Assembly (NCBI GenBank): GCA_002335605.1
Contig: BEDY01000001.1
Span: 3,286,001-3,350,000 of the forward strand
DNA from: Prillingera fragicola
Taxonomy: Eukaryota > Basidiomycota > Tremellomycetes > Trichosporonales > Trichosporonaceae
Direction: 5' to 3'
DNA: 64,000 bases
The first letter of the stretch is position 1, and each line of letters opens with the position of its first letter. Made by a program: the position numbers and the translations under genes. Positions 46,373-57,430 of the stretch are shown piece after piece. The notes beneath the pieces were generated by a model. The model saw only the letters and a list, made by a program, of their open reading frames with translations. It was not told where the DNA came from and did no database searches.

Positions 46373-48394
46373 TGGAAGCAACGGCAAGCAACCTCTCGAC
46401 CGCTAGGCAGATGGGTGTTTGGGACGAACGAGGGCTGACAAAAGGTGGTGGGTGAACACGAAGTGTGCTGTCTGCGCTCGAATGCCGATAAGTGACTGAT
46501 GGAGCCTGAACCCAAATGTCAGGGGTGCAGTGCTATGCTTTGATTTGCGGCGAAGTGTTGGGTACGGGCCGAGATGTGGGTGTAGACGAACAGAGAAGAA
46601 GATGGGATTGACGGATGAGTGTCTGGTAGTAGAGTCTGATCGCACAAGGAAACAATAAGCTTGATGCGGGAATAGGCTGTGGAGGAACGCGGCAGCCTTG
46701 CGCCTCAAGCAGGTGACGCAGCCAGAGAAGAGGGCTGCCAGGAGGCCAGGGAGGCCAGGGAGATGGGAGCTGCGAGTTCAATGACGGGCGCTGGCGGTCG
46801 TTGGAGAGTTTCGGTACGCTGTTGCAGTGCAAGGTGTTTCTCCCCTTGCCGTAAAGGCTTGAAAGCCGTCGTCACACGGGCTCAGGCCCTCAGGTCCGTC
46901 AACTGCGGGTTTGGGGACAAGGGTGTGGCGTCGACAAGGGGGGGCTTACTACTGTTTCTAGCGGGCAGAAGCGTAGACAAGTGGAACGCAGAAAGACGCT
47001 GCCCTCTGCTCGGAAGCGACCCAGATGCTTAGGGTTCAGGGACCAGAGGCGCAAGACTTGTTCATAAGCACACGTCGCTATGCATGCGCTTTCCGCCGGC
47101 GATCCAAGACCCCGGGTCTCCGTTGTCGTGGGACTGCATGCCCCGCTGCGGCCTGCAAAGTTGCAACTGCCCTGACCCAGTGCCGTACCGCCCTGCTAGG
47201 CTTCAACGGAAGAGGCTTAACACAACTCAGGGACAAACATAGATCTAACGTGTCGTCATTAAGCTTTAGCAACGCCGCCTTCCCGACGTGGAAACCTCCA
47301 GCCCCTCTGCTTCCAGGGTTACAGAGCTTTTCTGTGATCTGTGATCGTCTGTCGCAACATCGCAGTAGTGTAGAAGAGTGTCTCTAGTCTCTGGCCCGCT
47401 GGCAAATCATGTTAAGCCGTCAATCGTATCTATGAGACACGAAACACATGCACATGGGTGTCTTCGCAGCTTTGCACAGGCGCACAGGTGCTTCGCAGCC
47501 ATTTAGTCTCCTTCGTAGTCAACAAGATGCCGCCGAGTCCTCGGGCAAGTCTGCTCGAATGGCGAGTTGAAGTTGACGGCACGTCCTCGTGGCCTCGTGG
47601 TCTCTTGCATGCCCGTTCTAGAATTCAAAAACCATCTGTCCCTTGCACACCTGTCGTTACGGGATCTCAGATCTTGAACTCGTCGTTGTAGCGCCTGCAT
47701 GTGCGCTCATCGCGTACGTGGCGCTGCCGATGGTGGCCAAAGACAAACGGCCACAGTGCTGCAGGGCAAAATTCCTTCGGCGACAATCGCCATGTGTTTC
47801 TCGGGCTCGGCCTGCGGCAATACTGAACGGTGAGAAACGGTGAGAACCAAACTCTGCCAGAAAGCCATTGCACATGTGCACAATGGCAGACTGACACAAG
47901 CCGCAGGTTGGCCAGGTACTGTCCTTCAGGACAACGGAGATTCAGGGACGTTGTCCAAGCATAGAATATTGTCTTGCGCCAAAACTCCGACTGCCCTGAC
48001 TCCTCGCTCTTGGGCGATGCATACGACGCTTAAGCTTTGAGCATGATACGGCAGATCTGGACCTTTTGCCCTGAGATTGTCTCCGTGGTCTCTCTCCCCT
48101 CCATCCATTCACCAACCATACATCTAGCCATTTTCAACCATTCTCGGCCTGTTCCCCATCACAGACCTCCCCGCCAGGGCCCGCTGGCTCACGCAGGAGG
48201 AGAAGGACCTCACCGTGGCTCGTGCCAAGGTTAACATGCCAGACTGGATCACGCTAATGCCATGAGTCGGAGACTCTCGTGCCCGCCATGCGCTGAAATG
48301 TTTGTGGCATGCATGCGTATTACGCGTACAAGATAACGTGCTGCTCTATGAGGTCACGGCCAGACTGATGAAGAGCTGGATAGCTATTCAACTT
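46373..48394. promoter_or_regulatory. 2-kb region upstream of the WOPR regulator
   Basis: No intact gene was found between the WOPR start and the GRS1 stop, both on the minus strand. Small frames on both strands lack domains. One short segment at 48125-48265 looks like a transporter relic. A long upstream region is common for self-regulated WOPR genes, so much of this may be promoter and leader. Confidence 0.45.
48125..48265 (+). pseudogene. Relic of an MFS (allantoate permease-like) transporter
   Basis: A frame bounded by stops reads ILGLFPITDLPARARW and continues LTQEEKDLTVARAKV before a stop at 48263. This resembles the cytoplasmic loop between the two halves of anion:cation symporters (Dal5/Tna1 type), where a Pro-rich turn is followed by RWLTxEE and an ARA helix. 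No membrane segments are recognisable around it, so it is at most a short fragment. A chance match cannot be ruled out. Confidence 0.4.
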
Positions 48395-50593
48395 TTACTC
48401 GACGTCTTGAACACCGCTGTAAGCCTCGAGCTTCTTGCTGGCACCCTCCCAGTCGATGTTGCCCTTGACGATGTCGTCAACAACGGCAATAACATCGTCG
48501 ATTGAGCCGATGAGCTGAGCAGTCGAGTCACGCTCGCGAAGGGTGATGGTGCCGTTCTTGAGAGCTGAGGACACGTTAGCATCGGCAAGCGACAATCCTC
48601 CATGTGATACGTACTGGCAAAGTCGACGGTGCAGCCGAAGGGGGTACCGAGCTCGTCATTACGTGCGTACTTCTTGCCAATGGATGCGCCAGAGTCGTCG
48701 ACACGGCTAGCAATGCCAAGCTTGCGGAGCTTGCGAGCTGTTCCCAGTTAGTAAAACGAAATGGAACCAGAAAAAAACAACGCACTGAGGTCGTGGATGA
48801 TGTTGGTGAGCTGGGGGTCGTTGCTGATGGCCACAATCAAAACCTTGATAGGGGCAACAAGAGCAGGGAAGGAGAGAACCTGGTAAAGTTAGCGTTTGTT
48901 CAAAGCCAGAGGGGCCGAAACAAAACTTACACCACGCGCCTTGTCCTGTTCACGAGCCCAGTAACTGTGCTCAAGGAGCGAGTACAGGATACGGCCAATA
49001 CCGAACGAGGGCTCAATGACGTTGGGGGTGAACTCGCGGACGTGCTCGGTGACAGTGATGGGCTCGATCTTGACAAGGTCGGGGGTGATCTCGTAGTCCT
49101 TGCCATCCGAGCACTTGATCTTGGACGAGCCGGTGGCGAGCTCATCCTTGACGCACTGAAGACGGGTCTTGTCCATGTTGAGGAGGGTATCCTTGATGGT
49201 CGCGGCGTCCTTCTTAAACTTGATACCAAAGGGCTTAGCTTCGAACTGAACATCCAGCTTCTCAACGACAAGGGGCTCGTCAAGACGCTGCTGGACACGG
49301 AGGGCCTGCTTGGTGCGGGCGGCGTGAACACTGAGGTCGTAGGCAGACCTGTCGGCGCAGCCAACGCACTCGATCCAGCCGTATGACGACTGAATCTCAA
49401 AGTCCCAGCAGTCGGCAGCGTAGTGCGCCATCTCGTTGGCCATGTGCTGACGGCAGCGCATACGCTTGGGGTCAATACCAATGCGAATGAGGAAGAGCTG
49501 AGTACGACCAAGGAAGTAACCGAGAGTCTCATTGTCGACAATGCCCTTGGCAACGGCGTCCCCAACGGTCATCTGCGTGGTCTCGGTGCGGCCCTCGGAC
49601 TGAACGTCCTTGGGAAGGAGGGTGAGGACAACGTCGGCGACCTCGCTGAAGCGAGTGTGCTTCTTGTCGAGGGGGTCGACAAAGTGCTCAATTTCGGCCA
49701 TTGTGAACTCGCGGACGCGCAACAGACCCTGGCGAGGAGCAATCTCATTACGGAACGACTTGCCAATCTGAGCCGAAGCGAAAGGAACGCGCCCATTGTT
49801 GAACTCGAGGAGACGAGCAAAGTTGACAAAGTGGCCCTGTGCGGTCTCGGGGCGGAGGTAGCTGATGATATTAGCATGCTAGTGCCACATGAGTCTCACC
49901 CCTTGATCTGGCCCGTGGGGCCAATGTTGCTCTCAAACATGAGGTTAAACTCGACGGGCTCGGTGAGCTCGTTACCAGTGTCGGGGTTGGTGATCTTGTG
50001 CTTGCGGATAAGCTCGCCGAGCTCGGCACCGGTAAAGTTGTCAATCTGTGCCAAGAGCGACTCGTACTCGGCGACAACGGCGTCCTCAAGTTTCACGGCG
50101 ACCGCCTTGACGCTCTTCTTCTTCTTCTTCTTCTTGTCGGCGTCGTCCTCAACAACGGCCTCCTCCTTGACACCACGAGCCTCCTTGTCGCCCTTCAAGC
50201 GAGCCTCAAGAACAGCCTCGACGAGGTGATCAGCACGGAAGATCTCGCCGTTCTTTGCGTCCTTGGTCATCCAGTCGGTAAACCTGAGCTAGTAAGCGAC
50301 GTTCAAACTTGATCTACTCACTTGTCAACGTGGCCCGAAGTCTTGAGCACCTCCGAGAGGGTCATGATAGTCGTGTCAAGCTCGAGCATGTCCTCCTCGA
50401 TGATGTAGTGCTTGCGCCAGGTGTCAAGGATGTTGGCCTGGAGTGCCGAGCCAGTGGGTCCATAGTCGTACAAACCAGCAACACCGCCGTAAATCTCAAA
50501 TGCGGGAGCGAAGAAGAAGCGGCGAGTGAGCATCGCATCAAGGTTTCCCTTGTCGAACTCGTGAGCCGTCTTGTTGACGTTGGGTGCGGTCAT
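48395..50593 (-). CDS. GRS1: Glycyl-tRNA synthetase
   Basis: A class II synthetase charging tRNA-Gly, 657 aa in the cytosolic form, from six exons (introns 48565-48614, 48738-48785, 48880-48930, 49862-49899 and 50284-50321). Motif 1 region: FFFAPAFEIYGGVAGLYDYG. Motif 2 region: RPETAQGHFVNFARLLEF with KSFRNEIAPRQGLLRVREF. Then SSYGWIECVGCADRSAYDL and motif 3 VIEPSFGIGRILYSLLEH. The C-terminal anticodon-binding domain contains KYARNDELGTPFGCTVDF. A Lys-rich insert lies near residue 140. The ATG at 50593 (GCC before it) starts the cytosolic form. The frame continues upstream to an ATG at 50695 and adds 34 residues resembling a mitochondrial targeting peptide. It is divergent from the CTK2-like cyclin. 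Confidence 0.95.
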
Positions 50594-50896
50594 GGCGGTA
50601 GACGTGGCGTTGCGAGTGAAAAATGAGATTTTAGAGAGTGGAGTTTTGACTGCAAGCGTTCGTTTGATGGAGAAGCGAAGACTACCTATGGTCATGAATG
50701 TGCAGAGAAAAGATGTTGACCAGAGTCTTTTGTCGCACTGTTCAGAGTGAACTTGATGCAAGATGAACAATGACTCGGGCAATTGTTGGGATAGCGAATG
50801 ACACGTCATTGAATTTGATGATCAGCCCGTTCATGGACAAGTTGCTTTGCCACTACTGCAACGTTCATCGAGTCTCCCTGTTGCGACGCATGCGCA
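50594..50896. promoter_or_regulatory. GRS1 leader and divergent promoter with the CTK2-like gene
   Basis: Contains the in-frame upstream ATGs of GRS1 (50695 and 50809) and the promoter shared with the plus-strand cyclin gene starting at 50897. The position of transcription initiation decides which GRS1 start is used. Confidence 0.5.
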
Positions 50897-52115
50897 ATGC
50901 GACCACTCCGACCAGCAGAAAAGCAATGGCTTTTTGAATCATCTGCACTTGACAATACACCATCACGAGCCGACGGCATCGCTCTGGCCAAGGAGCTCGA
51001 AGGTCGCAAGCAGACCATTTCATGGATTCGCAGTCTCTGGCTACGCGTCGCGTCGTGAGTTTCTACACTGCAGTCGACTTTGCGTAGGTTTATCTAACGA
51101 GGAAGGGTGCTCGAGGAGAAGGATGCCGAATCTACAGCTGCAAAGGGAGTGGTAACTGCTGGTGCCATTCTCGTGCACCGGTTCTTCATGCGTCGGTCTC
51201 TGAACGACTTTGAACCCAAGGTGCGTTTCCTGATGTTGGCCCGTGCTGATCGTCATTCCGTAGCTAGTTGCACCAACAATTCTGTTTCTTGCATCAAAGG
51301 TGGAAGAAGCACCACTACGACTGCGTCACATCGTCAACGCATGTTTGGACAAGTTCGAACCCGGTGCTTTGCTCTGGGACCCACAGAAGATACCAGATGT
51401 AAGTCCGTTGAGGAGGTCGCAACTGATCGTCTAGCAAAGTCAGCCACTCGAGTATATCCGTTGGGAGAAAGACATATTGGCAACAGAAGAGGTCGCATTG
51501 GAAGCTCTGTGCTTTGACATGGCTGTCGATCAGCCGTGGCCTGTTCTGCGTCGAGCCGCCCGGAAGCTCAACACGTCTTGGGACTCTGCTCCAACGGAGG
51601 GGCCAGATGCCACCGCCGAGTCGTACGAAAGCAAGAGCATGAGCAAGAGTCGAGCGACTGAGGCTGTCGTGAACGAGCTCGGATGGGCGATGCTCAATGA
51701 GGGGATGCTCAGTCCTCTGGCTGTCCTCTATCCTGCTCCTGTTCTAGCCTTTGCTACATTTGTGCTCATTTTCGCAATGGTGGACAGCCTCCCTCTGTCT
51801 ACAGCATTGGCTGCAGCTGCTGAGATTGGAGCAAAGTTTGAGGTAGATGTGGAGTTTGACCGCTCTGTAGGGGCGAGGGGAGAGGACCTTGTAATGGTTC
51901 AAGGTGAGTGCAGCTGATCGAGTTGTGGCGCTCACCCTGCAGATGCTTTGCAAAAGTATCAAGAGTATTGCAAAGCCAACATTATCGATGCTGGATTGCT
52001 GCAGTATCTCGACGTGACCAGTGGGCCGCCCGAGGCGTATCAGCGCCGGTTCAAACCTCCATCCACCAACGGGTTGGCCATTCACCCCTCTGTGCAAGTT
52101 AATGGATCAAAATAG
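50897..52115 (+). CDS. CTK2: Cyclin K/CTK2-like cyclin
   Basis: A 349-aa cyclin of the transcription-elongation type, the probable partner of a Ctk1/Cdk12-like kinase that phosphorylates the RNA polymerase II C-terminal domain. Five exons (introns 51055-51105, 51221-51263, 51399-51434 and 51904-51942). The first cyclin fold has LRPAEKQWLFE, TPSRADGIALAKELEGR, GAILVHRFFMRRSLNDF and PTILFLASKVEEAPLRL. The second begins EYIRWEKDILATEEVALE and LCFDMAVDQPWPVLRRA and continues through hydrophobic helices. The TPSRADGI and HRFFMR motifs match fungal Ctk2/Pch1 cyclins better than mitotic ones, but cyclin K or L cannot be excluded. The ATG at 50897 is the one in frame with the conserved start. Its stop lies 83 bp from that of the AP-3 sigma gene. 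Confidence 0.82.
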
Positions 52116-52198
52116 GTCAAGGACTGGCCTATTCACTGTAGCGTAGATGCATTCATGGCATATGATCTAGTGTACAACTTGGTGCCAGCGCATGCTCA

Positions 52199-53055
52199 TC
52201 AAACCCCCATAGCTGCCAGCCATCGCCGTGGTCCTTCTGTTGCTCCAGCGATTGCTCGACCGGCACCAGGTGCCACGAGCATGGAGGGCATTAGGGGATT
52301 TGCACTGGCTGCTGAAGCTTTGCGGTTGCGCTGAGAGGCTTGTGCTGTATGTTTGTCAGCTCATGGTCCTTTGTCGTTGCGACTGGTTGGCACGTACCGC
52401 ACAAAGAAATCTCGTGGATGTTGGTCTCCAGTACAAGTCCACCTTGGATGATCTCGTTGAGTACGTACTGAACCTAAACATGTCAGTTTCGGGCCCAGTG
52501 AAGCCGATTCCACCCACATCATCAAAGTGAAAGATCAAGTCAAGTTCACAGACATTCTCAAAGGCGCGGTCAAGAGACTCGACAAAGACCTGGATGAGGT
52601 CCAAAATACCTAGCTCACTCTCGGCACCGTCGACGACAAACCTGCCAAGAGTCAGCAGCTTGTATAGTAGTGGCACCTACACAAAATACAGTGTCGCATA
52701 GTGGCGGTAGATGACGCGGGTGTCGTCGTCATCGTTGCGCACCACAGCCTTGCCCTTGCCGCCGTTGCCGCTGGGGGTCGCCGAACCGCTACCACCCACG
52801 GCACTGCTGTTGGGAGCTGGGAAGACAAGCTCGGGAGCGTCAAGAAAGTTGCACACCCCCGCTGGTCGGTCTGAGATGAGAGAAAAGATTTGGGAAATCA
52901 GCGCTTGCTGCTGCAGCGGGGTGATGGGAGTGTAGAATTTGGACAAGCGTGGTTTGCCTATGCGAGTGAGTGGCCGTCAGCGATGGGCGGTGGTCAGGCG
53001 AAAGGAAAGAGAGGCCCTCACCATGAGTGTTGAAGATGAGCACTGCGTGGATCAT
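52199..53055 (-). CDS. APS3: AP-3 adaptor complex sigma subunit
   Basis: The small sigma subunit of the AP-3 coat, which sorts cargo from Golgi/endosomes to the vacuole. Five exons (introns 52345-52397, 52474-52517, 52642-52680 and 52958-53021) encode 218 aa. The longin fold reads MIHAVLIFNTHGKPRLSKFY, then VCNFLDAPELVF, IYRHYATLYFVFVVDGAESE, LGILDLIQVFVESLDRAFE, NVCELDLIFHFDDVQYVL and GGLVLETNIHEI, a clear AP-3 rather than AP-1/AP-2 match. Compared with animal homologues it has a Ser/Gly/Asp-rich insert of about 35 residues before IYRHY and a C-terminal extension of about 50 residues rich in Ala, Ser and Pro. The start is the ATG at 53055, divergent from KAP123 across 364 bp. Confidence 0.93.
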
Positions 53056-53419
53056 GATACCCTCCTCTTTGTTGTCGCTGCTATTGAGCTGTCGATGCTC
53101 AGATTTTGACAAGGCAAGGAACACGGCCTACATGGCAACAACCCAGTTGCCGATGACGCCGCACATGCAACCATGCGCAGCACCAGCTCGGTGGCTAACG
53201 ATTATCAACACAGACTATATGACGTGTGATTTAATCATCAGCCCCTTGGCCTGTGCACCCTCGGACGGATGCTTAAATTTCTGATATCACTGCTGCGTGG
53301 CCTGCCACCTGCCAGGGAACTCAACTTTTTCTGTTCTCGCTCCCATTCTCAACAACCATCCCCTATTGACCTACATTGAACTTGTGCGGCCGGCGTATCC
53401 TGCACACGAGGCTGCCAAG
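53056..53419. promoter_or_regulatory. Divergent promoter APS3/KAP123
   Basis: A 364-bp region between divergent start codons. A C/T-rich tract precedes the KAP123 start. Nothing else was recognised. Confidence 0.4.
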
Positions 53420-56400
53420 ATGGACGTAAGTTATCCCATGCCAGGTGTCCGCTAACCATGACAAGCCCGCCTACGTCCAAAACCTTCACCAGCTGCTTGA
53501 GGCCACCATCGCGCCTGACACAAACCTCATCAAGCAGGTGAGCCGTCCACGGCAAGGAGGGACAAACAGACGCTGACTCTTGTTTTTAGGCAACGGCTCA
53601 GCTTAACACTACCTTCTACAAGGACCCCCAATGCATTCCCGCTCTCTATGACATTTCCGCCACCAGCCCAAACCAGGCGGTACGTGATGGAAACGGGCTC
53701 AGGCGTATCCACTTGCCTTAGCCCCTGAGGCCTCATCTGCCAGGATCGCGAGGCTGACATTTGCTTTTACAGATTCGCCAGCTTGCCGCTGTTGAGCTGA
53801 GGAAACGCGTCTCGTCTGGAAACGGTAAACTCTGGAGGAAGACCCCGGAGCCTGTCCGCACCCAGATCAAGCAGAGCGTTCTCACTCGCTTGACTCAGGA
53901 GCCTACGTGAGTGGCGGCCATTTGTTGCACGCAAAAATGCTTACTTTTCCAGTCCCATTGTCCGCCACTCGCTCGCTCGTGCTGTGTCGGCTATTGCGGA
54001 CCTCGAGCTCACTGTCAACCCTCCTCAGTGGCCCGACCTCATGCCCGGTTTGTACCAGGCTGTCCAGTCTCCCGAGGTCTCTCACCGTGAGACTGCCATC
54101 TATGTCCTCTACTCTCTTCTTGACACTGTTGTCGACTCGTTCGGGTCTCACCTCAAGACTCTCTTTGAGCTCTTCTCCAAGAGTCTCATGGACCCCCAGT
54201 CGGGTGAGGTCCGTATGACCACCCTGCGCGCCCTCGCCAAGGTCGCCGAGTACATTGAGCCCGAGGACAAGCACGATATTAAGGCCTTCCAGGATCTCAT
54301 TGTCCCCATGCTCAGTGTTCTTCAGCAGGCTGTCAACGACGACGACGATGATGGAGTCAAGTACGGCTACGACGTGATTGAGACTCTCCTCATATTGGAA
54401 ACTCCACTCGTGTCCAAGCACGTTACCGAGCTTGTTCAGTTCTTCATGGGCGTTGCCTCCAACCGCGAGGTCGACGAGTCGATGCGCACTGGCGCTCTGA
54501 ACGTCCTTGCTTGGGTTATTAAGTATAAGAAGGCCAAGGTTCAGGCTCTTGGCCTTGCGAAGCCCATTGTCGAGGGTCTTCTCCCTATCGGCTGCGAGGA
54601 TGACCCCGAGGACGTCGATGAGGACTCACCTTCGCGTCTCGCTTTCCGCTGCCTCGACGCCCTCGCTCAGGCCCTTCCTCCTCAGCAGGTCTTCCCTGTG
54701 TTGTCAGAGCAGCTCCAGGTCTACATGAGCTCGGGCGACCCCCGTATGCGCAAGTCTGCTCTCATGGCCTTTGGCGTTTCCGTTGAGGGCTGCTCCGAGT
54801 ACATTCGTCCTCACGTCGACCAGCTCTGGCCTGTCATTGAGGGTGGCCTCCGTGACAACGAGATCATTGTCCGCAAGGCGGCCTGCATTGCTCTCGGATG
54901 CCTTTGCGAGTGGTTGTCGGAGGAGTGCGCTACTCGCCACGCCACGATTGTGCCCATCCTCTTCGACCTCATTGTCGACCCCCAGACTCAGAAGAACGCC
55001 TGCTCGTGCCTCGACTCGTACCTTGAGATTCTTGGCGACGACATTGTCAACTACCTCCCTTTGCTCATGGAGCGTCTCCTCATTCTCCTCGAGAATGGCC
55101 CCATTCCCGTCAAGATCACCGTCACTGGTGCCATTGGCTCTGCTGCCCACGCTGCCAAGGAGAAGTTTGGTCCCTACTTCGAGCAGACTGTCAAGCGCCT
55201 CGTGCCCTTCATCTCGCTCAACGGCTCGGATGACGAGATTGACCTTCGCGGCGTCGCTACCGACACTATCGGCACAATTGCCGAGGCGGTTGGTTCCCAG
55301 CTCTTCCGCCCCTACTTCCAGGACATGATGAAGTCGGCCTTCGAGGCGCTCACCATGGACAACACTCGTCTGCGCGAGTCGTCGTTCATCTTCTTCGGTG
55401 TCATGGCCCAGGTGTTTGAGGGCGAGTTCGCTGGCTACCTCCCCCAGTGTGTTCCTGCCCTTGTTGCGTCGTGCCAGCAGAACGAGGCTGCCGACGAGTT
55501 CCTCGAGGAGCTTGACGGCGGTGCCCGCTCCGCTGCCGAGGCCTTTGCCACCGCCACTGGTGCCGGTGGCGATGACGAGGAGGAGCTCGATGAGGAGACT
55601 GACCTCGAGGCGCTTGAGGCAATGTTCTCCAAGGTCAACTCGGCCGTCGCCATTGAGAAGGAGGTCGCCGCCGACTCCATTGGTGAGCTCTTCAACGCCA
55701 CCAAGGGCGCGTTCATCCCCTACATTGAGGAGACCATGCAGGTTCTCATCGACCTCCTGGACCACTACTACGAGGGTATCCGCAAGGCCGCCGTTGGTGC
55801 TTTGTTCCAGTTCATCAAGACCTTCTACGACCTCTCCAACCCCACTGAGTGGGTTCCCGGAGGTATCGTCAAGGTTCCCTTCCACGCCGACGTCAAGAAG
55901 CTCGTTGACCACATCCTCCCCCGCATCCTCGAGACTTGGAAGACCGAGGACAACAAGTGCGTATTCCATCCCTCCCGCCTGTCACCACACCAACTGTGTG
56001 ATGATAAACTTTACTCAGCTCACTTCGAGCACAAAAGTGCCTTGAGACCAACCTTTTATTTATTTCCTGATTCGCACCCTCCTCTCCAATTATGCCTATC
56101 TAGGGACATGTGCTGACACTACAGGTCTGTCTGTATCCTCATCTGCTCGGAACTTGCCGACTCGATGCAGAGGTGCGGACCCGCTCTTGTTGAGGGTCAG
56201 CTCGACGAGGTCGCTACTCTTGCTATTGAGATTCTCGAGAAGAAGTCTCTTTGCCAGCAGGACCCTGATGGAGACGCTGACGGGCTTGACGCTGAGGCTG
56301 ACTCGTCCGAGTTTGAGTCGGCGCTTGTGTCCAACGCCGCCGATGTGTTCGGCGCAATGGCTGCCGTTCTTGGCTCCGACTTTGCCCAGGCTTTCCACCA

Positions 56401-57049
56401 GGTCCTGCCCCTCATCTCGAAGCTTACCAAGGCCAACCGCATTTCCTCGGAGCGCTCGATGGCCATTGGCTCGCTCGGTGAGATCATCGTCGGTCTCAAG
56501 GGTGGCGTCACTGCCTTTACCCAGCCTCTCCTTGAGGTCATCTCGCGCGGCCTGACCGACGAGGAGGCGGACGTGCGCTCCAACTCGGCGTTCGCGGCTG
56601 GTGTTCTTATCCAGAACTCGGATGAGGACCTTGCCCCTCATTACGGTGCGCTTCTCCAGGTTCTCCAGCCCTTCTTCACCGTGCCCGAGCACTCCGCACC
56701 TGTTCTCTTCAACGCTCGCGACAACGCTGCTGGTGCGCTTGGCCGCATGGTTGTGAAGAACGCTGCTGCACTGCCCCTCGACCAAGTGGTCTCGGCTCTT
56801 GTCTCGGTCATGCCTCTTCAGTTTGACCCCCTCGAGAACCGTGCGGTCTACGGAGCCGTCTTCGCGCTCTTCAGGTCGCACCCCGCTACCCTTGAGCCCC
56901 ACCTTGACAGGCTACTGCAGGCCTTTGCCTACAACCTCTCGCCCGCGCACGAGGATGACACGAACGAGGAGACCCGTGCCGAGCTCCGCGCTCTTGTGGA
57001 CCACCTTAAGGCATCTGTCCCCGAGAAGGTCGCCGCTGCCGGCCTCTAA
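53420..57049 (+). CDS. KAP123: Karyopherin beta, importin-4/Kap123 type
   Basis: A nuclear import receptor of 1,076 aa built of HEAT repeats, which in yeast imports ribosomal proteins and histones. Six exons: the first is only 6 nt (Met-Asp), and introns are 53426-53465, 53538-53589, 53680-53772, 53907-53952 and 55957-56124. The importin-N region reads TTFYKDPQCIPALYDISA and, after intron three, IRQLAAVELRKRVSSGNGKL. HEAT units are clear throughout, for example DNEIIVRKAACIALGCLCEW and RKSALMAFGVSVEGCSEYI. An acidic loop (GDDEEELDEETDLEALE) sits near residue 650. The last exon begins SVCILICSELADSM. The Kap123/importin-4 assignment rather than Kap121 rests on overall pattern. The 168-nt last intron is three to four times longer than its neighbours. 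Confidence 0.92.
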
Positions 57050-57430
57050 AAGATTAGTTGGACCGTGAGCAGAAACGAACCTAATGCCCGGGGCGATCCC
57101 CTTACAAGATATTGTGTGAAGTACTCCATACCCTCCATAGCTTTCACCCATGTAGACGTGCATTTCCGCATTTTTTCCGAACCCTCTCCAGATGGTCTTT
57201 GTGACTCCCGTCAGACACTGATTAACAGCCGCCAGAGCGGGAGTCCGTGGCCCCCCTGTCTTCTCGGCCAGCCTTCTGGGTGTACCGGAGGGCTCCATCG
57301 CGAGCACAATCAGCAGTGTGAGTACAGTGCTAAGGCAGAAAGCTCGTAAGCCGGACCAAGTGGCATATGCTTCCATCTCTCACTACATACGTACTACATT
57401 TTGAGGGAGATACAGGTTGAGAACGAGACC
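57050..57430. other. Convergent 3' region KAP123/RidA
   Basis: A 381-bp region between two stop codons, holding both 3' UTRs. No gene was recognised. Confidence 0.35.

Noticed and set aside
46403..47387. Several frames of 60-120 codons on both strands upstream of the WOPR gene
   Set aside because: No domain, no splice-consistent extension and no codon pattern like the neighbouring genes.
51340..51362. A TTCGAACC string resembling a tRNA T-arm
   Set aside because: It lies in a coding exon of the CTK2-like cyclin and no acceptor, D or anticodon stem can be built around it.
54704..55969. A 421-codon open frame antisense to KAP123
   Set aside because: It mirrors a strongly biased, highly conserved HEAT-repeat exon; the translation is Leu/Glu/Val/Gly-rich without any domain, as expected from GC-biased third positions on the other strand.
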